From assembly GCF_001411555.2 (NCBI RefSeq), contig NC_049901.1:13603743-13667742 (forward strand): a DNA stretch of 64,000 bases. Direction: 5' to 3'. A program made the translations under genes and the position numbers. Each line of letters begins with the position of its first letter. Positions within the stretch are counted from its first letter, which is position 1. Below the pieces are notes generated by a model that was not told the origin of the DNA, searched no databases, and saw only the letters and a list, made by a program, of their open reading frames with translations. Positions 11,291 through 23,090 of this stretch are shown here, piece by piece. Origin of the DNA: Juglans regia. Its lineage: Eukaryota; Streptophyta; Magnoliopsida; Fagales; Juglandaceae.

Positions 11291-12080
11291 ATAATGAATA
11301 GCATGGCAACCACACACTATATTTTTGGGGCCTCCCTCTCTTAATTTACATTGCTTTTCCACCTCAAAATTAGGGTGGGGCACCTCCGATGTTGCCATAT
11401 TTAGTGGCGATGTTGCCAGTGGTCGCTTTCCAACCCTCCTTCGCGGGCCCCTTATTGGGGGACGGGCTTCCCTCCCCTCCCAATTTGACTTTTAACAAAA
11501 TCATATGCATCATTTAATTAGTACCTAACCTTTATTAATTAGGATATGCATTATCGGTTGATCTTCTGTGAACAGATCGACAAGAAAATAGTACAAGGGT
11601 CCAAGAGTTCGTCCTTTGGTTTTCTACATCAAAATCTCTCTATATTTAGGTGGAGCTAGGGCATGTAGCGTGCTTGTTTCCCCTTCTCTTAGCAGCATTT
11701 ACAATTTTACATAAGCAATTAATATTCCATAGATACTTTCATATATAACAACACTATCACATGAATGGGAGGCTTTTTATATTTATCTTGACTAGGCCAA
11801 AGGTTAGGCAGCTTCATCCCTTCCCTTTGTTCTTCAAAGTGATTCGGCGTTATTAATATATTCAAAGTGGTTCTTGACTAGACCAACAACTCCTTCGAAT
11901 GTGATTCTTTTCGTTCTTGCAAAGTTAGTGGAGAATCTTAAACAAAGTTGTAAATGATCCCTTGATCTAGTTTGAAGAACCTAGCAAAAACATACCGAAT
12001 GCGTAAACCTATTCTAACCTGTACTACCTAATTAAATTGAGGAAAAAGAACTTCCTTCATTCTTGACAAAAATTATTAGA
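11291..12080. other. 5' flank of the right gene copy
   Basis: No clear open frame or TE domain. It would hold the promoter and any 5' non-coding exon of the downstream gene, but no convincing TATA box or splice site decides this. Confidence 0.4.
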
Positions 12081-12930
12081 ATGAATAGGAGTCAACTTCT
12101 CGATGATCCAGAGCAGCAGATCCAAAAGGGTGTCGGGGGACGGGAAGACATTAATAGCGGCAACATTAAAGGCAAAGACGGTACTAGCGTTACTACGTAT
12201 AACCCTATTCATCCACCGGAAGATCAGCAACGCATTAAGGGTAGTACTGTTCTTGGAGGGGACAACATGGAAAGAGAAACAAGAGACAGAGATCCCGTCC
12301 CCACAACTCCAATACATGCAGCAAGTTCACCGACGTTCCCGGATCAACAGCAGAAGCCAAAGGGTGCTGATCTCAGGCAGGAGGAAGATGATCACAAGAG
12401 AAAAGGTATGGGTATTTTATTAATAGACTTGATCGAACTTAAGATTTATTTCTATTTTCCTTAATTTAGCCATTTAATTAGGTACAAACCCGCACCTTGT
12501 TTTATTGATTTTAACGGGAGGGGTTGAGCTTCTACCGCATGCATGTAATTAGAAACACGTCTCAAAGGGTACATATATAGTTTTTATCATCCTCATCATG
12601 TATTTTAACTGTAAAAAATATATATTAATTAATGCTCTTCTCATGTATTGAACGAAACAGAGCATATATAATATAATATTTAGGAATTAGTAAAGTGAAT
12701 ACGTAACAATAAAGTAAATAAAATGCATGATGAGCCAATTAGAGCGCCTAGCCAATAATACTTGTTTAGAATATATATGTTCTTTTGCTGGGCAACTATA
12801 TATTCTCTCTCATTGGTAGGCTGTAATTAATTAATTATGTTATTATCAACATAAGATATGATGGATTGATCACACTTAATTACCTTCCATCTAAAACAAA
12901 GAATATTCATGTAATGTTATTAGTACTCAC

Positions 12931-12973
<43 letters not shown>

Positions 12974-15365
12974 AACAAAAAATCTATCCGACCTCATATC
13001 ACACACCACAACCACACACCTGCTACTCATCAACCCGGTTGATCGCCACGTCACCTCACTCTCCCTTCTCTGCTCTGCGCAGTCCCTCCCAAACGAAGAC
13101 CACCACCGAAGACCTCATCAATCCTCACTCACCCAAACGAACACCGAACCCCTCCCAGTAAAAAAATATGTAACAAGAGATCAAACTTACAGGATGGACT
13201 CTTGCTTACAGATACAGAAACTGATGACATGACCAGCATCACTCCAATGACTAAAGGAACAAAAAGAACATGAGAAGATTGCTGTCTAATTTTTTCTGAA
13301 AAGTTCATCACTTTATGAACACTGCCAGAGTATGTCTTCAATTTGAGAAGGCATCCATCACTTACGGAAAACAAAGCACACTTTGAAGATAAACTTTTGT
13401 TGAGCCTCCATATTGACTGGATGAAATGTGCCTCACTGGACATGCATATATATATATATATATGCAGCTCATCATGATGTTGTGCAGTCGAAAGTCTTTG
13501 CTAAAGATAGTGGAGACCTTGCTCCTAACCAGCTTGGAGAGAAGTCGACCATGTACAGGACTGTGAACGAAAGTCCCTCGATGTCAAAAGAGCAGCCGAA
13601 AAGTACAAAGCCCAACCAGGCTCAGGCTGTTGATGGAGTACTCCGTACTGGGTATGATCTGGTTCCCAGCTCGTCAAAAGAGATTGACGGTGCTCTCAGC
13701 GTAGGGAACATCAACCGTGAAGGTATACATATATTAGAGAAATTCATGAATTTCCTATCTAATTTGCTTCATATATGATTATATTTTTTCGTTTGTCATA
13801 TTAATTCCGAAGTTTGCTATTTTCATATTTCTCCACATGCCAATGACATGCGTACATATATCATTTACGTAGGCTTCTTATCATGATAATTTCAAGAAGG
13901 ATGGGCATTGTAAGTGTTGAAATACATTCATTTTTTAAACATCATTTTATATTATAATCGTTGGTTATTCACAACCAACGTCGAATCAAACCTTGATCAT
14001 CATAAATATGCAAAAATAAAAAGATAATAATTCGCTCTGTCGTGCATTATTGAAGTATGCACATTTTCTTTCCCAGCAAAATAATATTAATATATATTAA
14101 TAAAGCTAGATATAATGCTTCGCTTGGCATGCATGCAGTAGGTCATGTGTCGTCAAAAGAGCAACCAAAGAGTTCTGATGGGTTAAAAGAAAAACCTCGA
14201 ATCGAAAATATCAAAACGATAAAACCACATGAGCCACCAAAAGATGAAGCTGATCATCTTAGCAACAGCGAGATCAGACCCCGCAAAACCATCGAACATC
14301 CCGTCATGCATGACAAAGAAGGTAGCGCTAGATTATTGCAAGGGTTCCTTTTTTTTATTAAATAAACTTAATATTTTTTTGTTGTTATTTTTTTATACTA
14401 TTAAAAACTCATAGTTCATAGAATGCAATAATTTCAGAGTTTCTATACATGCATATATTTTATAGTGTTTCGCGAATTAGTCTTTGTTTGCTCTGTTTTT
14501 ATATATGATTTTTTTTTTTTTTAGAATTTTGTTGCATGGATCGTTATCATGAAATTGCATGCAGCTGGCCAAGTCCTGATCATTCCCTTCTCATGTCCTA
14601 AGTTTTCGTAACCAGATATAGCATTTATATATATATATGCACTTCTTTCTTCTAAATATTGATGGTATGAATTAATTGGGCTGATCTTTGCATTATTCAT
14701 GGACATTAACATTTATGATTCTTTTAAAATATTTAATTTTCTGAAATTACTATATACATCTGTGTCAGCTAGTACTTGTACTTATGGTAGAAATTTGTGT
14801 CAGCTAGCAGCTTCGGATTAATTATATATATAGGAATGTAATTTGTCCCAACAGAACAGTACTACTCGTTAACTTTTAGGCATGATCATATCGTAACATC
14901 TTAAACATTAGTAATATATACTTTATAATTGGTATGTATTTTCACATTTGCAAATTATCGGCCATGCAGATCATTCTTTGAAAGAGCAGCACCGGAATAA
15001 CTTTCTTGGACGAGAAAATTCTACTGAAAAGAATGGCAACATGTACGCAACCTCAAACTCTCTCAACTCTTCAGAAGGAATGAATAATATACCCGTAGGG
15101 GTCCCTATTGATAAAATTGGAGGTATGTTCTCTTAATGCTGCGTAGATAAACATTCTAGAGTTCTATTTATTCATATATATATATATATATACATATATA
15201 TATTTAAAGAGCGGTTGTGTTCAAATGTCTCAAGCTAGAAAATAAGTTTCAATATGCAGAGGTGCCGCAGCCCGTGAATCTGGCCGTCGTCATTCAACCA
15301 CCAATGTTCGACGAAAAGAAGAATGGTACGTCAGGACTGAGTTCTAATTAACTAACAGTTATATC

Positions 15366-15397
<32 letters not shown>

Positions 15398-16328
15398 TTG
15401 GTGATAGAACTATTTCCATTTCATAACAGGGTATTAGAGAGATTTTTATTACTTTCCTTCTTCTTTTTGTTCTTTTTTTTAGTCGGAGCTTCCTCTGTTT
15501 TCCGATTGTTTGTCCTCCTCATAGTTATTCTTCCTCTGGAAACTCTGCCCTTGTGAGCTAAACGCACACGAGGTTTCACTTTGGTTGGTGCCTTGATTCG
15601 GGGGGCTATGCAACCATCTTTCTTTGTTTTTTGAGGTTGTAATTAATTTGCTACCATGCCTCGTCCTTTTTCTATCTTGATCTTTGGTTCTCACTCTTGC
15701 CAATCATGTCTTATCTTTCGTTTTGAGAGTGAAGGAAGGAGGTGGTTATATATTGCAATGGTTCTAATTAATGAAGGAATTAGAGAATGAGACCCTTTAG
15801 GTGTACATAGTACAGTTGCTGTAGCCTGGTAATATCCCAAAGTTTTATAATTAATGATAATATAAAGTCAGTGTTTTGTGAATCTTTCTATTTCTTCTAA
15901 GAAAAAGAAAACAGAAATATGTGAAAATGATGTTGGTTTTAAATTGGTTTAAACTTTTAACCCCAATCGATGCTCAGGAAAGATTGAAGTAGACGTCAAG
16001 GTCAGCATTTGCTGCCGGTGTTCCATATTATAAATCAACATCTTCAGAGCCAGTGGTGGATCAGACGCAGCGATTCAGAAGTGGGTTTGAGTCATTGACA
16101 GCTGCTGCAGAAGGAACGGTTGTGGATATTATTCAACGAAGAATGTCAATATATAATAACATCATCACTATCTCCCTTAAAATGGGTATTATAATGTTAA
16201 ACATTGAATATCGATACCATTTCTTAGTTGGGGTGTTTGTTTCTGCTTTCTCTTATGATTTATAAAATTTCCATCTTTCCTGCCTTTTTATTATTATTTT
16301 GGCAGAGGTCGAGCAACAGAAGGCTTGA
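12081..16328 (+). CDS. Unrecognised multi-exon gene with symmetric phase-1 exons (right copy)
   Basis: Inferred exons: A 12081-12405, B 13468-13722, C 14139-14321, D 14970-15122, E 15260-15325, F 16006-16185, G 16306-16328 (stop TGA 16326-16328). Every junction has GT...AG, six introns are phase 1, and exons B-F are 255, 183, 153, 66 and 180 nt, all multiples of three. The predicted protein of about 390 residues is hydrophilic and rich in K, E, S, Q, N, D and P, with no membrane segment or signal peptide. A recurring short motif, (S)KEQPKS or LKEQH, appears in exons B, C and D. The last exons read AFAAGVPYYKSTSSEP and a more ordered GFESLTAAAEGTVVDII. I do not recognise the family. ATG 12081 is chosen as the first ATG in frame; the frame is open 15 codons further up, so an upstream exon is possible. 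Frames agree across all exons, which argues for a real gene, but expression is unproven. Confidence 0.5.
12406..13467 (+). other. Intron A/B of the unrecognised gene
   Basis: Starts GTATGG and ends ATATATGCAG. Contains a (TA)n tract (about 12932-12971). A minus-strand open stretch at 13129-13443 with a short hydrophobic run (VLFVPLVIGVMLVM) may be a captured gene fragment but is not recognised. Confidence 0.45.
15449..15606. repeat. Insert present only in the right copy
   Basis: Within intron E/F, about 150 bp absent from the otherwise collinear left copy (about 4981-5005). Its minus-strand translation is Ser/Gln/Asn/Lys-rich and faintly like a gypsy gag linker. Origin uncertain. Confidence 0.4.
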
Positions 16329-16801
16329 GCAATTTCAGCCCTCATCAAGATGATTAAGAGCTTTTTATAACTTCCTTTAATTCTCCATTTAGAAGGAAAA
16401 AGAAAATCAGATTCAGTCTAAATATCTTCTAAACACACGAGTGAAAATTAATGAAAATTATCCACAGTTCTATTTTGGATCATCGTGGCTACACAGGATC
16501 TCACTGGTCTAAATTCAACGTAAAGAAATGGTGACTAAAACCTTAAGCTCAAGGACCAAGAAGAACATAATCAACTATTCACTCCAACTCTTCAACAGCT
16601 TACATAAAAATAAAAATAAATAAAAATAAAAAAAGAAAGAAAGAGAGAAAAAGGCATTTGGTATTGATTCAGAAGACCAACAAACCAAGGAAGCAGAACG
16701 TGTAAGCATAAGTTTTTGTAAAGGAAATGTCACCAGGAGGACAAATGGAACCAGCACAGCTACTAGTTCCTAAATGATTGATTAAGAAATAGAGATACTG
16801 C

Positions 16802-16839
<38 letters not shown>

Positions 16840-17202
16840 CACCTAAAATAATGGGAATGAGAGTAGTTCTGCATAATTTAGCATTAACAATTACATCAAG
16901 AGTGGGATTAAAAAGTAAACAAATGATACCTATGGTAAACATGGAATTTTAAAGCTTTGTTTAACTATCATTTCCTATAAAGCACACCTAAATTGCGGTT
17001 TGGCTAGATGCAATCAGTTTAAAAATGTGAAGCAGCATATGGAAATATGAAACGCACTGAAAGATTAAAATCAACTTATGGGAAGCCTTAGGAAGAGAGA
17101 ACAAAAGCAAAAGCTATAGTTATACATTACTGGCTAGTTCACCCAATTTTACAGTCATGGTGTAATCTATTTACTCTCATTTCAGTTGTTTTACACACAC
17201 TT
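16329..17202. other. Spacer between convergent genes
   Basis: Lies between the unrecognised gene (+) and the SufA-like pseudogene (-). Contains a (TA)n tract at about 16806-16838 and about 290 bp missing from the left copy. No gene is seen. Confidence 0.5.
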
Positions 17203-18112
17203 TCACATCTCAGCTGCAAAGGATTACCACAACCACATGTTTGTGTAGCATTTGGGTTCTTGAAGGAGAAGCCTCCACCAATTAGAGCATCACTATAGTC
17301 CAACTGCATCCCGAATAAGAAAAGAAGGCTCTTTGGATCACAAACTGCCACAAAAAGAAATATACTTGAAATAAATACATTCGAAAGATTAAGAACTGTC
17401 ACATAATCTTAGTGCTTGTAGAGGCAGTTGGGTATTGGGTGGTGTAACACACCTCAAATTACTTAAAGAAAAATACACTGAAATCGCTCGCTTCGAGGGG
17501 AGCACCTCCAAACAAAAGAGGAAGAAGATGATAAGAGGGGATGAAAGAGGGGTGGTGCTAGCGGTACGCCCAGCAGTAACTTCACTAAATATACAACTTC
17601 ACTAATAATCAATTTCTTAATCATTAAGTAAAATAAAAATATTTGAGCGGTAACTTTGAGCGACAACATTGAGGAGACTAAATAGCATTTTCCTTTTGGT
17701 ATTTGGCAAGTGCAGACAGTTTGGTATGTGTAGAGGCAATCACCCAAACCATGTCACATGACAGGGTTAACTCTATTCATGACTCAGGTGTTCTGCATGA
17801 AAGACGCCAACTTTCCAGATGTTACACACTTAGCAATAAGGCCATATTGTTATAGCAACTGGCATTGCTAACAATGAAAAAATAATTAAAACTCGAGTTG
17901 GTGCATGGTTATTGCAATAGAACCTAAATACTCATCATTACTAATCATCGATTATATCCTGTAAAAACCTCCCATGGTAATCCAGTTTGGCAACATTTAG
18001 AGCATACGGATAAGGACATTAAGACTAGTGTTGGCCCAGGTGTCTTAAGGATTGAAATGGTTGCAATGACAAATAACAAGCAATGATGGTGAGTGCTTGC
18101 AATTCATCTTCA

Positions 18113-18476
18113 GGGCATGTTTGGATGCTTAAAGTATCTCAAATCTTTGTGAATAATAGTGAAATTGTTTGAGTAAAGATGTTTTATTGGGTTTTGGAAA
18201 ATAAAAGAAAAAAAATTGAATAAAAATATATTTTAAAATAAATATTGTATTGGAGTTTGTGAAAATGAATAAATAAAGTTAAAAATTTGTTTAAATATTA
18301 TTTTTGTTTGAAGTTTGTAAAAGTTGTATTGATTTTTATGATTGAGTAATGATTAGGTAATGATTAGATGAAAAATTTAAAAATTTGAAATTGAAAAGTG
18401 ATTTGTGTTTGAGTGATGTTTGAGAATGAAGTTATGAGGAAATTTGAAAATTTTCATGTTTGCCAAACATGCCCTT
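18113..18476 (+). repeat. MITE, long form, in SufA pseudogene intron
   Basis: Bounded by AGGGCATGTTTGG and CCAAACATGCCCT, a near-perfect terminal inverted repeat. The interior has the family core TGTTTTATTGGGTTTTGGAAA and GTAATGATTAGGTAATGATT. Confidence 0.75.
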
Positions 18477-18582
18477 AATTTACAGCAAAATACAAAAAAA
18501 CACCTATCTGCAAATTGCAAATCATCTTTTTCTGACATTTTTTTAAAATATGATTTGCAAACAGGTTCTTTGTTGAGATTTA

Positions 18583-18968
18583 GGCATGGTTTGGGTTCAC
18601 AAATCTTACAAACTATCTCATCTCATCTCATCTCATCTTAACATCCAAACACTATTTATACACAAATATTTTTCAATTTCAATTTTTCAACGTTTTTATC
18701 TAATCATTACCTAATCATTACAATTTTCTCAAACTTCCAAACAAAATACAAAAAATAATTCAAATTTTTCAAATTCCAAAACAAAATTAATATTAAAAAA
18801 TTAAATTCTAACCCTCTTTTAACTTTATAATTTTTTTATTCAATTTTTTCTCTCTCATTTCCTAAAATCCTATAAAATCTTAACTCAAATTATTTCACTA
18901 TTAATCACAAATTATCTCGCTACTATTCACAAATTTTTCAGCTCATCTGTATAACCAAACGAGACCTT
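18583..18968 (-). repeat. MITE, long form, inverted orientation
   Basis: Bounded by AGGCATGGTTTGGG and CCAAACGAGACCTT. The interior is the reverse complement of the family core (ATCTCATCTCATCTCATCT near the left end, TAATCATTACCTAATCATTA inside). Confidence 0.7.
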
Positions 18969-20009
18969 ACTGGAAACTGAAGACAATAGATTTTTTTATA
19001 TAAGTAAATATAAATATATTTTTTATATAAATATATTGAGAAAAATGTAATCCCAGAAATCGGCTCCATGGACCAACATATCAGATCCATAGATTCCTAT
19101 CAGCATACGAAACATGGAATCACTCTTGGTGCTAGCCCTTAGGTTCAGTCGAGTCCGTTATTCTCAATCATATATGTTTGGCATCATTCACCTCAACATA
19201 CAAGTATGCGACTCTTTTTAGTGTGCAGACATCATTTTTCTATCAAAAATTCTATGTGATTATAATTAAAATAATGCAGTCAATCACATCACCAAAGTGC
19301 GCAAACAAAGTGCGCAAGAAGTATGCAAAAGTGAAAAATGACTGTATGTAGCGGAATTATTTTTCTATTGATAAGAATCTTCCACAATTAGCAATTGGGT
19401 TTGACTTTTATCACACAAACAAGATAATACTATGATAATTATATTGTATTACGAATTATATTCTATTGCCTATCTGTCTACCAACAAGGTATCCACAAAG
19501 GGTGACACCACTTAGCTATAAATTATATTAAAAATTGTCTAAAGTGTAGATCCTAACATAAGCAAACATGTACAATTATGAAGACTTACCAATCAGAAGC
19601 CATTATATTCAATGATGGAATCGTCTGATCATGTATTTGATCTGTTTTCAAACTCCATTGTATATGACATGCCAGAGCATCCACCCTGTTTGACACCAAT
19701 TCTCAAGCACAAATCTTCATTACGCTCAAGCCTCATCTTATTCAAGTGCTTCAATGCATTATCTGTAAGAAAAATTGCCGGTGTGATGCCCTCAAATGCT
19801 GGTGCAGCTCAAAAATAGAGGAAATTTATATGGCTATGGTCATATACTCAAAAAGTCTGAACTTCAAAAATAATTACATTGTCAACTGCTTTCCCAAGTA
19901 TCAGGTGAAAACCTCAGGAAATGAAAGATTGATGCAGCAACTCTTAATTCATCAACTGCTTTACAAGGAAGAAATTAACACAGCTGCATAGGATTACATA
20001 CCATGTACT

Positions 20010-20066
20010 AGCAAAATGAATCATTCTTTTTTTTTTTTTTTATAAGTAAGCAAAATGAATCATTCT
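20010..20066 (-). mobile_element. Minimal LINE tail insertion with 18-bp TSD
   Basis: AGCAAAATGAATCATTCT occurs at 20010-20027 and again, perfectly, at 20049-20066. Between them is only 21 bp, a T run followed by ATAAGTA, which on the minus strand reads TACTTAT plus poly(A). This is the 3' end signature of the local L1-type LINE (same tail at about 22370 and 61105). It is an extremely 5'-truncated retroposition. Confidence 0.85.
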
Positions 20067-20107
20067 AAGGTTTAAAGCATCTCAAACAAGTTGTTTTGCT
20101 AATAATC

Positions 20108-21967
20108 ATTTTTTTTTATCAATAAACAAAATTTTATTGGGCATAAAGTAGACAAAGGCCCAAGTACACAGGACATACACAAGAGCATCACCTATGCATG
20201 CTAGCTTAACGATACAAGGAAGTCATGAAAAGGCACGCCATTAAAATCAATTACAATCGACCAGTAGAGTAAAATATTGAAAAATAAACTTCTAAGCTTT
20301 TCCATTGACCGCTCTCGATCTTCAAAACTTCTTGCATTCCTCTCCCTCCAAATACACCACCAAAGACAAATTGGGACCATCATCCACACTGTTGCAATCT
20401 AAGGGTTGCCCTAGATACCTCACTAAGAAGCTAGGAGGTCGATTACCATTTTCGGCATCACCCAAGCTAATCCCATCCTAGCAAAGAAGTCATTTCACGG
20501 GATCGTAGCAATCTCACAATGAAGTAATGCATGATCTACGGATTCTCCACTCTTTTTGCACATACAGCACCAGTCTATGACTATGATGTGGCATTTTCGT
20601 AGGTGTCTATTGTGAGTATTTTCCCTAATGAAGCCATCCATACAAAAAAGTTGGCCTTCAGGAGTGCTTTTGTCTTCCAAATACTCTCTTCCATAGAAAT
20701 AGATTTGTATTATGTGATCATAGCATGATAGTAGGTTCGGACTGTAAAGTTCCCTTTCTTAAAAGGGCATCAAAAGATCGTCTTCATCTCCCCTCCTTAT
20801 ACGGGTAGAGTACATTGGATCATAGAACTCCGAGAAAGCATCAACTTTCCAATCTTGTGCATATCTAAAGAATGTGTTATGAACCTACAAAATAAGTAAA
20901 TAATATTTGATACTTCAAGGGACCGATTCCTCCAAAGTGCAATGAAAGCCAAAATAATTCGATACTTCATTGATGGATAACTGGACTATAAATATAACCC
21001 AAAATAACTAAATGATGACCATGTCTAAGCACGATTAGACCCATTACATAACCCAAATAATAACTGGCCCAACATGGCACACTAAACTAAAAACTCGGTC
21101 AGAATTAACTACTCAATAAAACACTAGAAATGACATGAACATTCTGGAACACTTGTACTTTCTGAAATAAACACGTGATGACAATTAATAACCGCTAGAT
21201 CAAGTAGTGGACAGCTCGGATGAAGGCATATGTGGGGGCAACGTGACAGAATATAACGCCCCATTGAGGAGTACCATTAGATAGGAGTAAGAGGTCCGCA
21301 ATTGAGGCTTCTATCATTCTTGTTATGCCATAGAACTCTGGATAAGCTTCCTTGAGTGTCCTATCACCACACCATACATCATGCCAAAACTTGATTTTGG
21401 ACCTGGCCATCACCCACCTCAAAACGGATATTTCTTGAATATGTGTCCCATCATCTTCTTATTCCCACCCCATATGGCCCACTTACCTCATTTGAACACC
21501 ATCCTCCCCATGATTCACCATACTTCGATTCTACAATGGCTCTCCATAGTACTCCCCATTCATTGTGGTATCTCCATAGCCATTTGTCAAGCAAAGCTTT
21601 GTTAAAAGACTGCAAGTTTCGAATTCCCAAGCCTCCTTCAAGGATAAGGGAGCACACCCATTTTACCAAATGGAATTTAAACTCATTGTTTAGCCCCCCA
21701 CCCCAAAAAAAAAAAAAAGAATAAGAAATCCCATTGGAGTTTTTCCATGTGACGAGCCACTTTGGTGGAAAGCAAAAATAGTGATAGAAAGTAGGTTGGC
21801 AAGTTGAATAAGGTACTTTTAATTAAAGTGACCTTACCACCTCTGAATAAATACAACTTCTTCTAACTAGCCAGTTCCCGCTGCATTTTTTCTACTACAT
21901 CATCCCAAATAGATTTCGATTTGAACGTTGCACCCAAAAGAAGACCCAAATATTTTATTGGCAGATT
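20108..21967 (-). mobile_element. 5'-truncated L1-type LINE remnant
   Basis: Minus-strand reading gives the C-terminal part of a plant LINE reverse transcriptase ([12 protein letters not shown] at about 21950, GGLGIRNLQSFNKALLDKWLWR at about 21600, KIKFWHDVWCGD at about 21400). It then gives a zf-RVT region (CCMCKKSGESVDHALLHC at about 20550) and the IWRERNAR motif at about 20340. Several stops and frame changes separate these blocks. The 3' end is near the T run at about 20110, and the 5' end stops at about 21967. Endonuclease and most of RT are missing. Confidence 0.85.
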
Positions 21968-23090
21968 TTTTTTTTTTTTTTTTGAAGCTGTGATATCTTA
22001 CATTCCAAAATGTTAGCCATGCTCTCCACATTCAGAACATACCCAACTGAAACTACTTATGATAATCATATAAATATATGCAATCCTTTTGTGTGCTAAG
22101 GAAGGGCACACTTCGTCATATGAACTGATTGATACACAATATGTTAGCCTGTTAGCCTTGCGAATAACACGATCCTAAAATTGGCACCTTCCCATCATCC
22201 ATACAACCAAGGAAAAAAAAAAAAAAAAAAAAACTGACAGAAAAGTATTTCATTTTGAGAAAAAAAAAATATATTACATGTCAGATCTTGTTACTATTAA
22301 AAGTTTTTGTCATAAGCCATTACAGGATTTAACCAACCAATAAAGGATTAATATTCTCTTGTAATTGATACTTATAAAAAAAAAAAAAGTACTCTATTGT
22401 AATTTTTTTTTTTATCATTAAAAGGTAAGTTTCATTAATATGAAAGAGTATAGGCATAGCCCATGTACACATGGAGAATACTCTCTTGTAATTGAGCAAG
22501 GAGTCCTGTAATGTTGGGCATTTTCTAACATGATTTGCTACGTTTCAAGCATACCGGTCCCAATTACAAGTTTAATCACTCAAGGTGCTCTAAGGTATAC
22601 ATCTGGAATAAATAAAGGAAAAAAACGACAAGAGAAGAAAAGAAATGACAATTTATAATTTCCCAGTTATTCACGCCATACCAATTAATAAATATGCACA
22701 CCATTTTCAAATGAACTTACAAAAAGAAAGGGAAACCCATTAGCCAGGAAATGGTGTGAAATGATATCCAGACTGTATTCAATTCATCTACACCTTGCTC
22801 AGAAAACAGTGATAACTTACAACTTTGCAGACAAACATGCATGCTTGAATGAATGTCCATCGAGTACAAGAATTTGCAGGTTTTTATGTCACACGAACTT
22901 GATCGCTTTGTCGATTAAGCAGCATAATTACCACCTATTAACTATACGGATGTATATTAGAATACTTGAAAAAGATCAAACACCTCCTCCTATCACCCAA
23001 AAATAAATTGGTAATAACAACAACAGCAATGAAAAGAATTATAACAGCCGTAGATGCTTCGTAGAAGGATCCAATCCATGGGAACTAACT
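21968..23090. other. LINE debris and AT-rich spacer
   Basis: Includes ACTTATAAAAAAAA tails at about 22370 and a second LINE-like 3' segment at about 22398-22490 (TAAGTTTCATTAATATGAAAG). No gene is seen. Confidence 0.5.

Larger units (their letters stand above)
17203..19807 (-). pseudogene. SUFA: Chloroplast-type SufA/IscA iron-sulfur assembly pseudogene
   Basis: A-type scaffold proteins (SufA/IscA, plastid CpIscA in plants) carry or transfer Fe-S clusters through three conserved cysteines. Two exons are readable on the minus strand. The 5' one (19590-19807) gives LTDNALKHLNKMR, then LCLRIGVKQGGCSGMSYTM with the first cysteine. The 3' one (17203-17344) gives [20 protein letters not shown], then [18 protein letters not shown] with the CGC pair. 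The first has an in-frame TGA after EFENRSNT and a damaged exon end. The second lost one base after CGCG and misses the usual KSFAAEM end. The transit-peptide exon is not seen. The intron has absorbed two MITEs. The sequence was recently functional but is now broken, unless the assembly is in error. Confidence 0.85.

Noticed and set aside
13129..13443. Minus-strand open frame in intron A/B with a hydrophobic segment
   Set aside because: No start, splice context or domain could be supported; possibly a captured gene fragment but not enough to annotate.
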